A stretch of DNA of 64,000 nt from JAKSPM01 sp964450645 (GTDB lineage: Bacteria; Bacillota; Clostridia; Oscillospirales; Oscillospiraceae), in the NCBI GenBank assembly GCA_964450645.1, contig CAYVEB010000003.1, forward strand, positions 1 through 64,000. Direction: 5' to 3'. The first letter of the stretch is position 1, and the number at the start of each line of letters is the position of its first letter. The notes under the pieces are model-generated. The model searched no databases and was not told the DNA's origin. It was given only the letters and a program-made list of their open reading frames with translations. Shown here one piece after another: positions 16,131-24,335 of this stretch. The translations under genes and the position numbers were made by a program.

Positions 16131-17177
16131 TCAATAGTGGATCACACTGGCGCTGCTGCAAATCGCCTTGATCACCGGCGCTGCCTGCGGCGAATGGAAA
16201 AAGCGCCACGTGCTCTGCGGCACCATTGCGCGGATTTCTTCCATATGTCCATCGTGGATCGCCTGGCGGACGGTGCCGGCACTGATCAAGCGGCCGTCCG
16301 CGCACTTGCGCGGCACAACCACGCACGCGACACCCGCCCGCGGCAACTGCCGCGCCATAACCTCGTTATACAGCCCCGTCACCACGCTGTTTGGCTCCTC
16401 GCCCACGTAGCGGGCCGTCACGCCCAAAGCCTGGGCGATGGACAAAAACAGGGTCAGATCCAGCCTGGCGTGGCAGCGGATCTCCGCCTCCTGATCGGGA
16501 AAGAAATAGCTGGGGAAGGTCGCGGCACTGATCAGATACGGGCCGCTCTCGTGGAGCACCACGTTGGGCAAATCTGCCACGCCCTCTTGCGCCAGCTGCC
16601 AGCGCACCGAAAAGGGGACCAAGCTGGCATCCTCGCTGAGCACGAACAGATGCACCGTGTCATACTTTCCCGCCGCCTGCTCCGCCAGGTACCGGTGCCC
16701 CAGAGTAAACGGATTGGCATTCATCACGATCGCGGCGCTCGTTCCCTCCCGCCGCGTTCGCGCCAGGCGCGCGCAGTAGCCGCGAAAGCCGTCGGCGCGG
16801 TTCTCTAAAAACGACACGCCACCCTCCACGCGGGCGATCTCGTAAAATCCTAAATCCTGGAACATCCGCGCGCTTTCGCATTTGGTATACACAAACAGAT
16901 GGAAAATCCCGCGCTCCGCCTGCCGCTGCATCAAGTGCGTCACCACCTGGTTAAGCAGCCCCTCGCCCCTGTGACTGCTGTCCACGGCAAAGCAGCGCAG
17001 CGTATTGCCAAAGGTGCTCCCCGTCGCGATCAGCCGGTCGTCCGAATCGAAAATCCCGCAGGTATAGTCCAGATTCGCGTCCCGCCGGATCCCCGCCCGC
17101 GCCAGCAGCGCGTCCACCTGTTGATTGGCCCGGGTATTCCAACCGGGAATTTCCGAGAGCGTATTGCCCATATCCAT
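16131..17177 (-). CDS. citC: [Citrate (pro-3S)-lyase] ligase CitC
   Basis: 348 residues from the ATG at 17177 (a GTG lies just upstream). CitC acetylates the thiol of the lyase prosthetic group using acetate and ATP, which activates citrate lyase. An N-terminal GNAT-like domain (SSHRGEGLLNQVVTHLMQRQ) precedes the nucleotidyltransferase-like catalytic domain with AIVMNANPFTLGHRYLAEQA, the HxGH-type signature. The C-terminal part has VPRKCADGRLISAGTVRQAI. It lies 143 bases upstream of citXG on the same strand. Together they form a maturation pair apart from their target enzyme. Confidence 0.93.
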   Translation of the reverse strand: MDMGNTLSEIPGWNTRANQQVDALLARAGIRRDANLDYTCGIFDSDDRLIATGSTFGNTLRCFAVDSSHRGEGLLNQVVTHLMQRQAERGIFHLFVYTKCESARMFQDLGFYEIARVEGGVSFLENRADGFRGYCARLARTRREGTSAAIVMNANPFTLGHRYLAEQAAGKYDTVHLFVLSEDASLVPFSVRWQLAQEGVADLPNVVLHESGPYLISAATFPSYFFPDQEAEIRCHARLDLTLFLSIAQALGVTARYVGEEPNSVVTGLYNEVMARQLPRAGVACVVVPRKCADGRLISAGTVRQAIHDGHMEEIRAMVPQSTWRFFHSPQAAPVIKAICSSASVIHY

Positions 17178-17276
17178 CACCCCATGTTATCCTTACCGCT
17201 ATCGTACCATAAATTGCAAAAAACCGCAACGAAAATATAAAAAACCTGACCCTGTTCCCCCGGATTATACACAGTA

Positions 17277-17345
17277 CCCCGGTCTTGCCAAAGCGCAAAA
17301 CCGGGGCCTGTTCAAGTGGCCGCCTCCAAACGGCGGCATTTAATT
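17277..17345 (-). terminator. Hairpins between carD and citC
   Basis: CCCCGGT/ACCGGGG (17277-17306) and GGCCGCC/CGGCGGC (17318-17337) lie between the carD stop at 17348 and the citC start. They likely end carD transcription. T tracts on the minus strand are short. Confidence 0.45.
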
Positions 17346-17347
17346 TT

Positions 17348-17848
17348 TTAAGCAGTCACCTCGCAGGCCTCCTGCAGGAGTTTTAAAGCTTCCGGATTCG
17401 ACAGACCAAAAACAAAGCCGATTTCGCTGCACAGCGATTCCTCCGCCTGCTTTAAATAGCGCTGATCGGTGACGTTCAGCGTTTTCCGCCGCGTCCCAAG
17501 CTGCCGCTTGCGCGCCGACAGCGCGCGGTACAGCGCCAGGCACCGGCCAAAATCCTGCTGCCGCAAAATCTTCCGATAGTACTCCCCAGCGTGCTGCAAA
17601 TCGGATGGAAGCGCCTGCTCGTCCTCGCCCGTCGCCTCCAGCAGCGCTTGCAGTGCCTGACGGCTCTGCGGCAGGCGCATAACGGTTTTGGTGTCCAGCG
17701 GCGTATAGATTTGCCCGCCCCGGGTGACCGGCTCCAGGCAATAGTATTCCTTCTCCCGGTTGAGACCGGAAATCTTCGGATGGCCGATCATGGCGATCCG
17801 GCAGATCCCCTCATATCCATACATAACATAGTCCCCTACCTGATACAT
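17348..17848 (-). CDS. CarD/CdnL-family transcription regulator
   Basis: 166 residues. The N-terminal RNA-polymerase-interacting Tudor-like domain (YQVGDYVMYGYEGICRIAMI ... REKEYYCLEPV) is the same fold as the RID of Mfd and binds the RNAP beta subunit. The helical C-terminal domain (REYYRKILRQQDF-like segment and KTLNVTDQRYLKQAEESLCS) contacts promoter DNA. The family stabilises open promoter complexes and sets rRNA and stress transcription. The ATG follows GGGGGAGCGCTGAA. Transcribed alone, divergently from the kinase-like gene. Confidence 0.9.
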   Translation of the reverse strand: MYQVGDYVMYGYEGICRIAMIGHPKISGLNREKEYYCLEPVTRGGQIYTPLDTKTVMRLPQSRQALQALLEATGEDEQALPSDLQHAGEYYRKILRQQDFGRCLALYRALSARKRQLGTRRKTLNVTDQRYLKQAEESLCSEIGFVFGLSNPEALKLLQEACEVTA

Positions 17849-18632
17849 TTCAGCGCTCCCCCTTTACCATTTTCTTTGAACATTATACCAAAAAACCTGG
17901 CCGCATGTAAGGACAAATTTGCAAGAAATGATTTTTTTGTATAAAATTTCAAACCGCTCCGGCGGTCTTTCCGTCGTTTTTATACAATTTCCCCACCCAC
18001 GGCGCGCCGCCGTCCGGCGTCGAATCCGCCTTGCCCGCGCGCCGGAAAAAACTTTCGCGTCCGCGGAAATTTTTTTGCAATAGGTATTGGGTTTTTGCCC
18101 GCTTTGTGCTAAAATAAGATTACCATAGAATGGGAGGAAACGGAATGCGAGGGCTGTTTAAGCTGCTGTTTCATTAAATCGGATCGGTATCGATCTGCAT
18201 CCCTCTGCAGATTGCGCGCTGTACCTGGGCGCGCTGGTTTTTCCATCTCAATCCGCGGTTTTCCTATACGCTGTTTCTGCTCTCGTGGAAGGCCGCGCCA
18301 AGGCACGGCCCCTTTCGTGCGGAAGCGCCGAAAAGCCGGTTTATGCAATCTTCTGCGCGCTTCACGCCCTTTCAGCAGCCAGCCTCTAAAAAGCTGTTTC
18401 ATGCACAATTTCATAAAAAGTATCCCTTTGCAAAGTTCGCATTTTAGTTTACCTTTTATTGGAATTTTCGTATAAGTCCTCATACAAGTGTAAGTTTGCG
18501 CCTTGATTTTTTCGACTTTTTTCGACGGATTGGGAATCTTTCCCATTTCATCTTTTGAAATTCCGGCGTACACTAATCCGTGTCGAGTATCACATCCACA
18601 TCCAAAAGACGAGTGAGAACAGGAGGCGTGCG
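17849..18632 (+). other. Gene-poor interval with a broken short gene and a repeat
   Basis: A promoter-like pair (TTGGGT 18087-18092, TAAAAT 18110-18115, 17-base spacer) and a good ribosome site (GGGAGGAAACGGA) precede an ATG at 18145. The reading frame ends after ten codons (MRGLFKLLFH, TAA at 18175). In the same frame it then continues IGSVSICIPLQIARCTWARW and on to LFLLSWKA before running into repeat E5 at about 18275. This looks like a membrane-protein gene broken by a stop and truncated by the repeat. I cannot name the family. Confidence 0.4.
18275..18480 (+). repeat. Repeat family E copy (E5)
   Basis: Starts TGGAAGGCCGCGCCAAGG, parallel to GTGAAGGCCGTGCAGAGC of E1. It continues with GCGG...CGCCGAAAAGCCGGTTTATGC and ends CCTTTTATTGGAATTTTCGTA. 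The same ordered blocks occur in the right half of E1; the middle is divergent. Confidence 0.5.
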
Positions 18633-19703
18633 ATGCTTCAAAACTCGGATTCCCAATTGACCAACATATTACAGCTGCTGCCGCAACCGGCAATACTCCT
18701 GGACGGCGGCGCGGTGATCTATCGCAACCCAGCCGCCGCCGCGCTGGGGGTTGCGGAGGGTGCGGACGCCGCGTCCGTATTGCCGCTCAGCCCGCCCGCG
18801 GACACCGACTCCCATATGATCATTTCGCTGCGCGGGACGTCGTACCAAGCGGCCGTCCATCCGCTGCGGGAGGGCGCGTTTTGCGTTATCGCGCAGCCTC
18901 AGCAAGCACAACTGCCCGTCAACTATCTCAACGTCATCGCCGCCCAGATCCGCAAGCCCCTGGACGAGCTGTTTTCCGCCGCCAGGCGGCTGCTGCCCGA
19001 ACTGGAGCTGATGGACCGCAAAACGGAGCAGCAGGCCAGTCTCATCTATCGGGGGCTGTACCAGCTGCAGCGGCTGACCTGGCAGCTCTCCGACGGCGGG
19101 CAGCTGGCGCTGGAGAAGGGCACCTTGCGGCCCAAGCGCGTAGAACTGCAGGCGTTTTTTCAGCAATTGGCGGATTGGGCGGCGGATATGATGGATTATT
19201 TGGGCATACGCCTGGAATTTTCCGGTCTGCCGCAGCTTCGCTTCGCTGATATCGACGCGGAAAAGCTCAGCCGCGCAATTTGGAATTTGCTTGCCAACGC
19301 CATTGCCCATTTGGCGCCGGGCGGTACGGTGGAGCTGTCCGTGCAGATCCAGGCGTCGAACCTTTTGATTTGCGTCGCCAACCACGGCGCGGCGGACAAG
19401 CAGGCCCCCGTTTTTGATTTTTATGCCCAACATCCAGGCTTGACAAGTGCCAACAATGGTCTGGGATTGGGACTGGCCATCGTGCGGCAGGTCGCCGCCC
19501 TTCACGGCGGCTCGGCTATGATCTGCCCGCAGCCGGACGGCGGATATTCCGTCACCATGTCCATCAGCCTGGGCCGCGCGCCGCAGGAGCTGCACTCGGC
19601 CCGCAAAGTGCCCCGCATCCCCAGCGGGCGAAACCCCGCGCTGGTGGAGCTGGCGAATGTTTTGCCGCTGGAAGCCTACCATCCGCTGGATATCGACGGC
19701 TGA
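18633..19703 (+). CDS. Histidine-kinase-like protein lacking the phospho-accepting His
   Basis: 356 residues from the ATG at 18633 (AGGAGG at 18621). There is no membrane segment. Residues 8-95 resemble a small PAS sensor domain (AILLDGGAVIYRNPAAAALG). Residues 98-180 align with the HisKA dimerisation helix pair. Where a kinase reads I-S-H-E-L-R-T-P-L, this has I-A-A-Q-I-R-K-P-L (residues 102-110), so the His is replaced by Ala104. The HATPase domain is recognisable, with N box NLLANAIAHLAPGG and G box GLGLGLAIVRQVAALHGGS. It may bind ATP and regulate another kinase, phosphatase or regulator. No response regulator is adjacent. A SHOCT membrane protein follows 35 bases later. Confidence 0.8.
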   Translation: MLQNSDSQLTNILQLLPQPAILLDGGAVIYRNPAAAALGVAEGADAASVLPLSPPADTDSHMIISLRGTSYQAAVHPLREGAFCVIAQPQQAQLPVNYLNVIAAQIRKPLDELFSAARRLLPELELMDRKTEQQASLIYRGLYQLQRLTWQLSDGGQLALEKGTLRPKRVELQAFFQQLADWAADMMDYLGIRLEFSGLPQLRFADIDAEKLSRAIWNLLANAIAHLAPGGTVELSVQIQASNLLICVANHGAADKQAPVFDFYAQHPGLTSANNGLGLGLAIVRQVAALHGGSAMICPQPDGGYSVTMSISLGRAPQELHSARKVPRIPSGRNPALVELANVLPLEAYHPLDIDG

Positions 19704-19738
19704 CATATTTTAAAATTCCCATGTAAGGAGGTTATTTT

Positions 19739-21067
19739 ATGAAATCCCAATGGTCTGTACGAAAAGGCAGCGCTCTGTCCATTTTGGGCCTCGCCCTAGC
19801 GCTGGTCGCCGTAGTGTTTAGCATCGCCTGGATCACGCTGACCAACCACCTGAGTTTTCATCTGATGGGCGGCAAGGACTTCCACACGGCCATTACGAGC
19901 TGGTTCTTTACCATTTCCGCGCTGACGGTGGCCGTCGTGTGTCTGCTCCACTATCTGGGGCTGCACGCGAAAAGCCTGATTGCCGGCAGCGTTATGCTGT
20001 TTTTGAGCGCCGTAGCGCGCTTTGCGGCGGCGCTGTACGACACGCTGTATCTCCAGCGCGCGCCGTTTTATCCGTTTTCCATGGCCTACTTGGATGTTTT
20101 GCTCGCGCTGTGGCTGCTCGTCTGCGTAATCTTCTGCGCGCAGAGGGCAATTCGGTCTGGCATCCCCGTGGCGGTATTCGGCTTCGCCTTCGGTATTCTG
20201 ATCGCCGCGCTTTCCTTTCTGCGCATCGGGGGCTACGGAAGCCCGGATGAAATCCAACTCTCCGGGCTGGTGTTCTGCCTGTGCTGCTACAGTGCAATTT
20301 CCCTCTGTGCCCTGACATGGGAACCCGCCCCTGCGGCGGCCGCTCCGGATATTTCCGCCGGGTCTGGCCGTCAGGCCGGACCTGCCGCCCACGGCGAGAC
20401 GTCTGCCAGCGCGCCTTTCGCGCCGTCCCACGACGTCCCCGCGCCTGATGCTCCCCAGCCGATTCCCGACGGGGCGCAGCCCGCTGTGAACCAGGCGGCC
20501 GCTTTCCCCGCCGGGGAGGAACTCCATGGCTCCGCGCAAACACCGCGCGTTACGGAACAAGCGCCGGCATCCACGGGAGGTGCGCCGTCCGCCGCTTCGG
20601 GCGCGCCGGAAGGAACTCCCGCTGCGTCAGTGCCGCCGGTTCCACCCAGGCAGACGATGCCGCTGCCGATGGACGGTTACATCTGGCGCCGGATCGGAAC
20701 CGATCCGGACGGCACACCGCTGTTCTGCCAACAGCAGGTTTTCACCGACCGCAAGACGGGCCACCAGACCTTTGGCGCCATGGCCCCGGTCTACTATCCC
20801 CATGCGCCCGCGCAAACCACCGCCTGGCAGCCGCCCCAGCAGCAGGCCCCATGGTCCCAGGCCCCGTATTGGCAGCAGCAGCCCGCGCCCGCCTATCCCC
20901 AGCAACCATCTCCGCAGGCGCCCACAACACCCGCCGCGCAGCAGTCCGCGGCAAATCTGCACCAGATCGACTCGCTGCTCCAGCAGCTCCAGGCGCTCCA
21001 TGCCAAGGGCATTCTCACAGATGAGGAATACGCCGCGAAGTGCAAGCAGGTTGTAGAGCGGATATAA
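19739..21067 (+). CDS. Membrane protein with disordered linker and C-terminal SHOCT domain
   Basis: 442 residues. About six hydrophobic helices occupy residues 10-205. A long Ala/Pro-rich region (to ~300) follows, then a small segment around MPLPMDGYIWRRIGTDPDGT, a Gln/Pro-rich stretch, and a final SHOCT helix pair (IDSLLQQLQALHAKGILTDE with EYAAKCKQVVE). SHOCT domains are short oligomerisation or membrane-docking modules at protein ends. The order 'sensor-like kinase, membrane SHOCT protein' with 35 bases between suggests one transcript. The ribosome site is AAGGAGG. Function unknown. Confidence 0.8.
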   Translation: MKSQWSVRKGSALSILGLALALVAVVFSIAWITLTNHLSFHLMGGKDFHTAITSWFFTISALTVAVVCLLHYLGLHAKSLIAGSVMLFLSAVARFAAALYDTLYLQRAPFYPFSMAYLDVLLALWLLVCVIFCAQRAIRSGIPVAVFGFAFGILIAALSFLRIGGYGSPDEIQLSGLVFCLCCYSAISLCALTWEPAPAAAAPDISAGSGRQAGPAAHGETSASAPFAPSHDVPAPDAPQPIPDGAQPAVNQAAAFPAGEELHGSAQTPRVTEQAPASTGGAPSAASGAPEGTPAASVPPVPPRQTMPLPMDGYIWRRIGTDPDGTPLFCQQQVFTDRKTGHQTFGAMAPVYYPHAPAQTTAWQPPQQQAPWSQAPYWQQQPAPAYPQQPSPQAPTTPAAQQSAANLHQIDSLLQQLQALHAKGILTDEEYAAKCKQVVERI

Positions 21068-21130
21068 GAAACTTCCGTTATCCCGCCCACGCGTCAGGAT
21101 ATTTGAGACAATCGCAAGGAGGAATGGACG

Positions 21131-22399
21131 GTGTATCAACCGTTGGCCGACGAACTGCGGCCGAAAACGCTCGACGACGTTGTCGGCCAGGAACATATTC
21201 TGGGCGAAGGAAAGCTCCTTCGCCGCATGATCCTTGCCGGGAAAGTCCCCAATATGATTTTCTACGGCCCCTCCGGGACGGGCAAGACCACCGTCGCCAA
21301 CATCATCGCCGGGGCCACCCGGCGCAAGCTGTGCCGCCTCAACGCCACCACGGCATCCACCGCCGACATCAAAGAGATTGTGGCGCAGCTGGACACCATG
21401 CTGGCGCCCAACGGCGTGCTTTTGTATCTGGATGAAATCCAGTCCTTTAACAAAAAGCAGCAGCAGTCGCTGCTCGAACACATTGAAAACGGCAAGATCA
21501 CCCTGATCGCCTCCACCACGGAAAACCCCTATTTTTACGTCTTCAACGCCATTGTCAGCCGGTCCACGATCTTTGAATTCAAGCCCATTCCCGCGCAGGA
21601 GGTCATGAAATCCGTCCGGCGGGCGGTGGACTACATGCGCCGGAAGACCGGCCTAGAGGTTGTTTTGGATGACGACGTTTTGGCGTGGATTTCCCAATCC
21701 TGCGGCGGCGATATCCGCAAGGCGCTCAACGCCGTGGAAGTGCTGTTCTTCGCCGCCGACCCTCAGCACCTGACCGTCACCCTGGAGGATGCCAAATCCG
21801 TCACGCAAAAATCCTCCATGCGCTATGACCGGGACGGCGACAACCACTACGATTGCCTCTCTGCCCTGATGAAGTCCATCCGCGGCTCGGATCCGGACGC
21901 GGCGATCTACTACTTAGCGCGGTTTTTGGAGGCGGGCGACCTCCCCGCCTGCTGCCGCCGCATCCTCTGCTCCGCCAGCGAGGACATCGGCCTGGCCTAT
22001 CCCCAGGCCATCGCCATCGTCAAGGCCTGCGTGGACAGTGCGCTGCAGCTGGGGCTGCCCGAGGCGCGTCTGCCGCTGGCCGACGCGGTCATTCTGCTCG
22101 CCACCGCGCCCAAATCCAATTCCGGCTGCTGCGCAATCGACGCCGCGATTGCCGACGTCAGAGCCGGAAAGCTGGGCAACATTCCCCGCGAACTGCAAAA
22201 CGTCCACGCCGACGGCACGGGCTTTGAACGCGAACAGGGCTATCTCTACCCGCACGATTTCCCGCACCACTGGGTCGCGCAGCAATATCTGCCGGACGTC
22301 GTGCGGGACGCCGCTTATTACCACGCCGGCGACAATAAGTTTGAACAGTCGTGCAAAGCTTATTGGGACGCCGTCAAATCCGCCGCAGCCGGGAGGTAA
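21131..22399 (+). CDS. rarA: Replication-associated recombination protein RarA (MgsA)
   Basis: 422 residues, the normal length. RarA is an AAA+ ATPase of the clamp-loader group that acts at stalled replication forks. Walker A is FYGPSGTGKTTVANII (around residue 45), Walker B LLYLDEIQSFNKKQQ, and the sensor/arginine-finger region is TTENPYFYVFNAIVSRS. The C-terminal tetramerisation domain contains CSASEDIGLAYPQA and APKSNSGCCAIDAA. The start is the GTG at 21131 behind AAGGAGGAATGGAC. A DUF951 gene follows four bases after the stop. Confidence 0.95.
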   Translation: MYQPLADELRPKTLDDVVGQEHILGEGKLLRRMILAGKVPNMIFYGPSGTGKTTVANIIAGATRRKLCRLNATTASTADIKEIVAQLDTMLAPNGVLLYLDEIQSFNKKQQQSLLEHIENGKITLIASTTENPYFYVFNAIVSRSTIFEFKPIPAQEVMKSVRRAVDYMRRKTGLEVVLDDDVLAWISQSCGGDIRKALNAVEVLFFAADPQHLTVTLEDAKSVTQKSSMRYDRDGDNHYDCLSALMKSIRGSDPDAAIYYLARFLEAGDLPACCRRILCSASEDIGLAYPQAIAIVKACVDSALQLGLPEARLPLADAVILLATAPKSNSGCCAIDAAIADVRAGKLGNIPRELQNVHADGTGFEREQGYLYPHDFPHHWVAQQYLPDVVRDAAYYHAGDNKFEQSCKAYWDAVKSAAAGR

Positions 22400-22403
22400 G
22401 CCC

Positions 22404-22583
22404 ATGGACGTCCGTCTGGAAGATATTCTGGTGATGAAGAAAAGCCATCCCTGCGGCTGCAACCGCTGGCGCGTGCTGCGGACGGGAATGGATTTTCGTC
22501 TCAAGTGCTGCGGCTGCGGCCACGAGGTGATGCTGCCGAGAAGCAAGGCGGAAAAAAATATCCGCAAAATCGAGCGGGCGTGA
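22404..22583 (+). CDS. DUF951 family small protein
   Basis: 59 residues, beginning MDVRLEDILVMKKSHPCGCN. DUF951 proteins of Firmicutes are ~60-70 residues long with this start and a CGxCGHEVML-type second half; here KCCGCGHEVMLPRSKAEK. The paired cysteines (CGC, CCGC) may bind zinc. The role is not known; nucleic-acid binding has been suggested for the fold type. The ATG at 22404 has GGGAGGTAAGCCC in front and starts four bases after rarA, so the two are co-transcribed. A terminator follows at 22707. Confidence 0.85.
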   Translation: MDVRLEDILVMKKSHPCGCNRWRVLRTGMDFRLKCCGCGHEVMLPRSKAEKNIRKIERA

Positions 22584-22706
22584 CGCAAGCCGCGTTCTGT
22601 TCGGGCCGCCAGGCCTTCAAATGCCCGGCGCGGCAAAATCGTTCGACGTCCGGTCCCCTGTCTCCCCTGCTTTCCCGGAAAGCACCGGGGAACAGCCCGG
22701 TTTCTC

Positions 22707-22751
22707 CAAAAACAGGTCCAATCTCCGTTTGGAATTGCGACCTGTTTTTTT
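22707..22751 (+). terminator. Intrinsic terminator of rarA-DUF951
   Basis: AAAACAGGTC pairs with GACCTGTTTTTTT, with an inner CCAA/TTGG pairing, ending in seven T at 22745-22751. Strong and correctly placed. Confidence 0.8.
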
Positions 22752-22792
22752 GTGCATGAAACCGTATACTGGACAAGACGGGAGGGAGTTCA

Positions 22793-23755
22793 TTGACAGT
22801 TTACATTGACGCCGTATTTTTGCTCAACTGGCTGATTAACACCATGCTCCTCCACGCGGCCGCGCGCATCCGGGGCGCGCCGCTCCGGCGAGGCCGTTTC
22901 TGGGCTGCGGGTGCGTTGGGCGGTCTGTACGCCGTTTTGTGCTATCTGCCGGGCCTTGCCTGGTTCCAGGGATGGGGCATGAAGCTGCTGGCGCTGGCGC
23001 TGATGCTGGTAACCGCGTTTGGGTTTCGCCGGCAAACCGTCGGCAGCGGCGTCATTTTTTTGATACTGGCAATTGGCCTGTCCGGCCTGGTCTACTTTGT
23101 GGCTACCGTGCTGATGGGCGTGCATATCCCACTGGGCGGTATCTACCCGGTGACCTTTGCCGAGCTGCTGCTCACGGCGGGCCTGGCCTATACCGGCGGC
23201 CGCCTGGTGCTGGAAAAGGTGGCCGTTCGCCCCAGCGAACGGTTATACCCCATGCAGCTGACGCTCGGCGGCGCCCGCGTGCAGCTGACCGCCCTGCACG
23301 ACACGGGCAATTCCCTGCGCGACCCCATTTCCGGGCAAAGCGTTCCCGTGGTGGCGGCCGACGCGCTGGCGCAGATCTTGGGCCGCGACGCGCTGCGGGC
23401 GCTGCGCCGGCAGGATCTGCAGCTGGCAATCGAGTGCCTTGCGCCCTACCGCCCCAGGTTGATTCCCTACCGAACCGTGGGAACCTCCAGCGGGCTTTTG
23501 GTGGCCATCCGCTGCGGGCGGCTGCAAATCGGCCGCAGCGTCCGGGAAAACGCCCTGATCGCTTTATCTCCGCTCCCGGTCAGCGACCGGGGAGACTATG
23601 CGGCTTTGATAGGAGGAAGCATTGATGAAACACAATCCCATCCAACGGATTCTATGCTGCGTCTGGCAATTTTACGTGCCAAAGGTTATGTACATCGGCG
23701 GGGCGGACGTGCTGCCGCCACCACTCAAAGGCAGCGAGGAACAGCAGACACTTGA
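22793..23755 (+). CDS. spoIIGA: Sigma-E processing peptidase SpoIIGA
   Basis: 320 residues. SpoIIGA is a mother-cell septal membrane aspartic protease that cuts the pro-sequence from pro-sigma-E when activated by SpoIIR. Five hydrophobic helices fill the first ~150 residues (MTVYIDAVFLLNWLINTMLL start). The cytosolic part carries the catalytic motif HDTGNSLRDPISG with Asp170, and later YAALIGGSIDE. The start is the TTG at 22793 behind GGGAGGGAG. The reading frame overlaps sigE by 131 bases in a different frame, so its last ~43 residues are encoded inside sigE. The B. subtilis protein is about 309 residues, so length alone does not show whether this tail is natural. Confidence 0.93.
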   Translation: MTVYIDAVFLLNWLINTMLLHAAARIRGAPLRRGRFWAAGALGGLYAVLCYLPGLAWFQGWGMKLLALALMLVTAFGFRRQTVGSGVIFLILAIGLSGLVYFVATVLMGVHIPLGGIYPVTFAELLLTAGLAYTGGRLVLEKVAVRPSERLYPMQLTLGGARVQLTALHDTGNSLRDPISGQSVPVVAADALAQILGRDALRALRRQDLQLAIECLAPYRPRLIPYRTVGTSSGLLVAIRCGRLQIGRSVRENALIALSPLPVSDRGDYAALIGGSIDETQSHPTDSMLRLAILRAKGYVHRRGGRAAATTQRQRGTADT

Positions 23756-24335
23756 GCAGCTGGCCCAAGGAGACGAACAGGCGAAGAAGCGTCTGATCGA
23801 GCACAATCTGCGCCTGGTGGTCTACATTGCGCGGCGGTTTGAAAACACGGGGATCAATCTGGAAGACCTGATTTCCATCGGCACCATCGGTCTGATCAAG
23901 GCCATCGGCACGTTCAAGCCGGACCGCAACATCAAGCTGGCCACCTATTCCTCCCGGTGCATTGAAAATGAAATTCTCATGCACATCCGCAAGGTATCCG
24001 GGCAGAAAACGGAAGTGTCATTGGATGAACCCATCAACACCGACTGGGACGGCAACGAACTGCTGCTTTCCGACGTGCTGGGCACCGACTCCGACGTGGT
24101 CATGCGGCCCATGGAGGAAAGCGTGGAACATCAGCTGCTCCACGAGGCGCTGGAACGGCTGCCGGAACGCGAGCGCTCGATCGTCGTCATGCGCTATGGC
24201 CTGGGCGGGCGGAAGGAGAAAACGCAAAAAGAGGTAGCCGACGACCTGGGGATCTCCCAGTCGTACATTTCCCGCCTGGAAAAGCGCATTATGCTGCGCC
24301 TGCGCCGGGAGATTACGCGCCAGCTGAGCGGCTGA
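23625..24335 (+). CDS. sigE: RNA polymerase sporulation sigma factor SigE
   Basis: 236 residues from the ATG at 23625, with AGGAGG eight bases before. Sigma-E directs early mother-cell transcription in sporulation. The hydrophobic N-terminus (KHNPIQRILCCVWQFYVPKV) is the membrane-binding pro-sequence removed by SpoIIGA. Region 2 follows (LIEHNLRLVVYIARRFENTG, DLISIGTIGLIKAI, FKPDRNIKLATYSSRCIENE) and region 4 carries the helix-turn-helix (EVADDLGISQSYISRLEKRI). spoIIGA-sigE is the universal endospore-former pair. sigG, which often follows, is not here. Confidence 0.97.
   Translation: MKHNPIQRILCCVWQFYVPKVMYIGGADVLPPPLKGSEEQQTLEQLAQGDEQAKKRLIEHNLRLVVYIARRFENTGINLEDLISIGTIGLIKAIGTFKPDRNIKLATYSSRCIENEILMHIRKVSGQKTEVSLDEPINTDWDGNELLLSDVLGTDSDVVMRPMEESVEHQLLHEALERLPERERSIVVMRYGLGGRKEKTQKEVADDLGISQSYISRLEKRIMLRLRREITRQLSG

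Noticed and set aside
22636..22650. 0A box upstream of spoIIGA
   Set aside because: TTCGACG matches the reversed box at six of seven bases only and lies ahead of a terminator, about 150 bases from the start.
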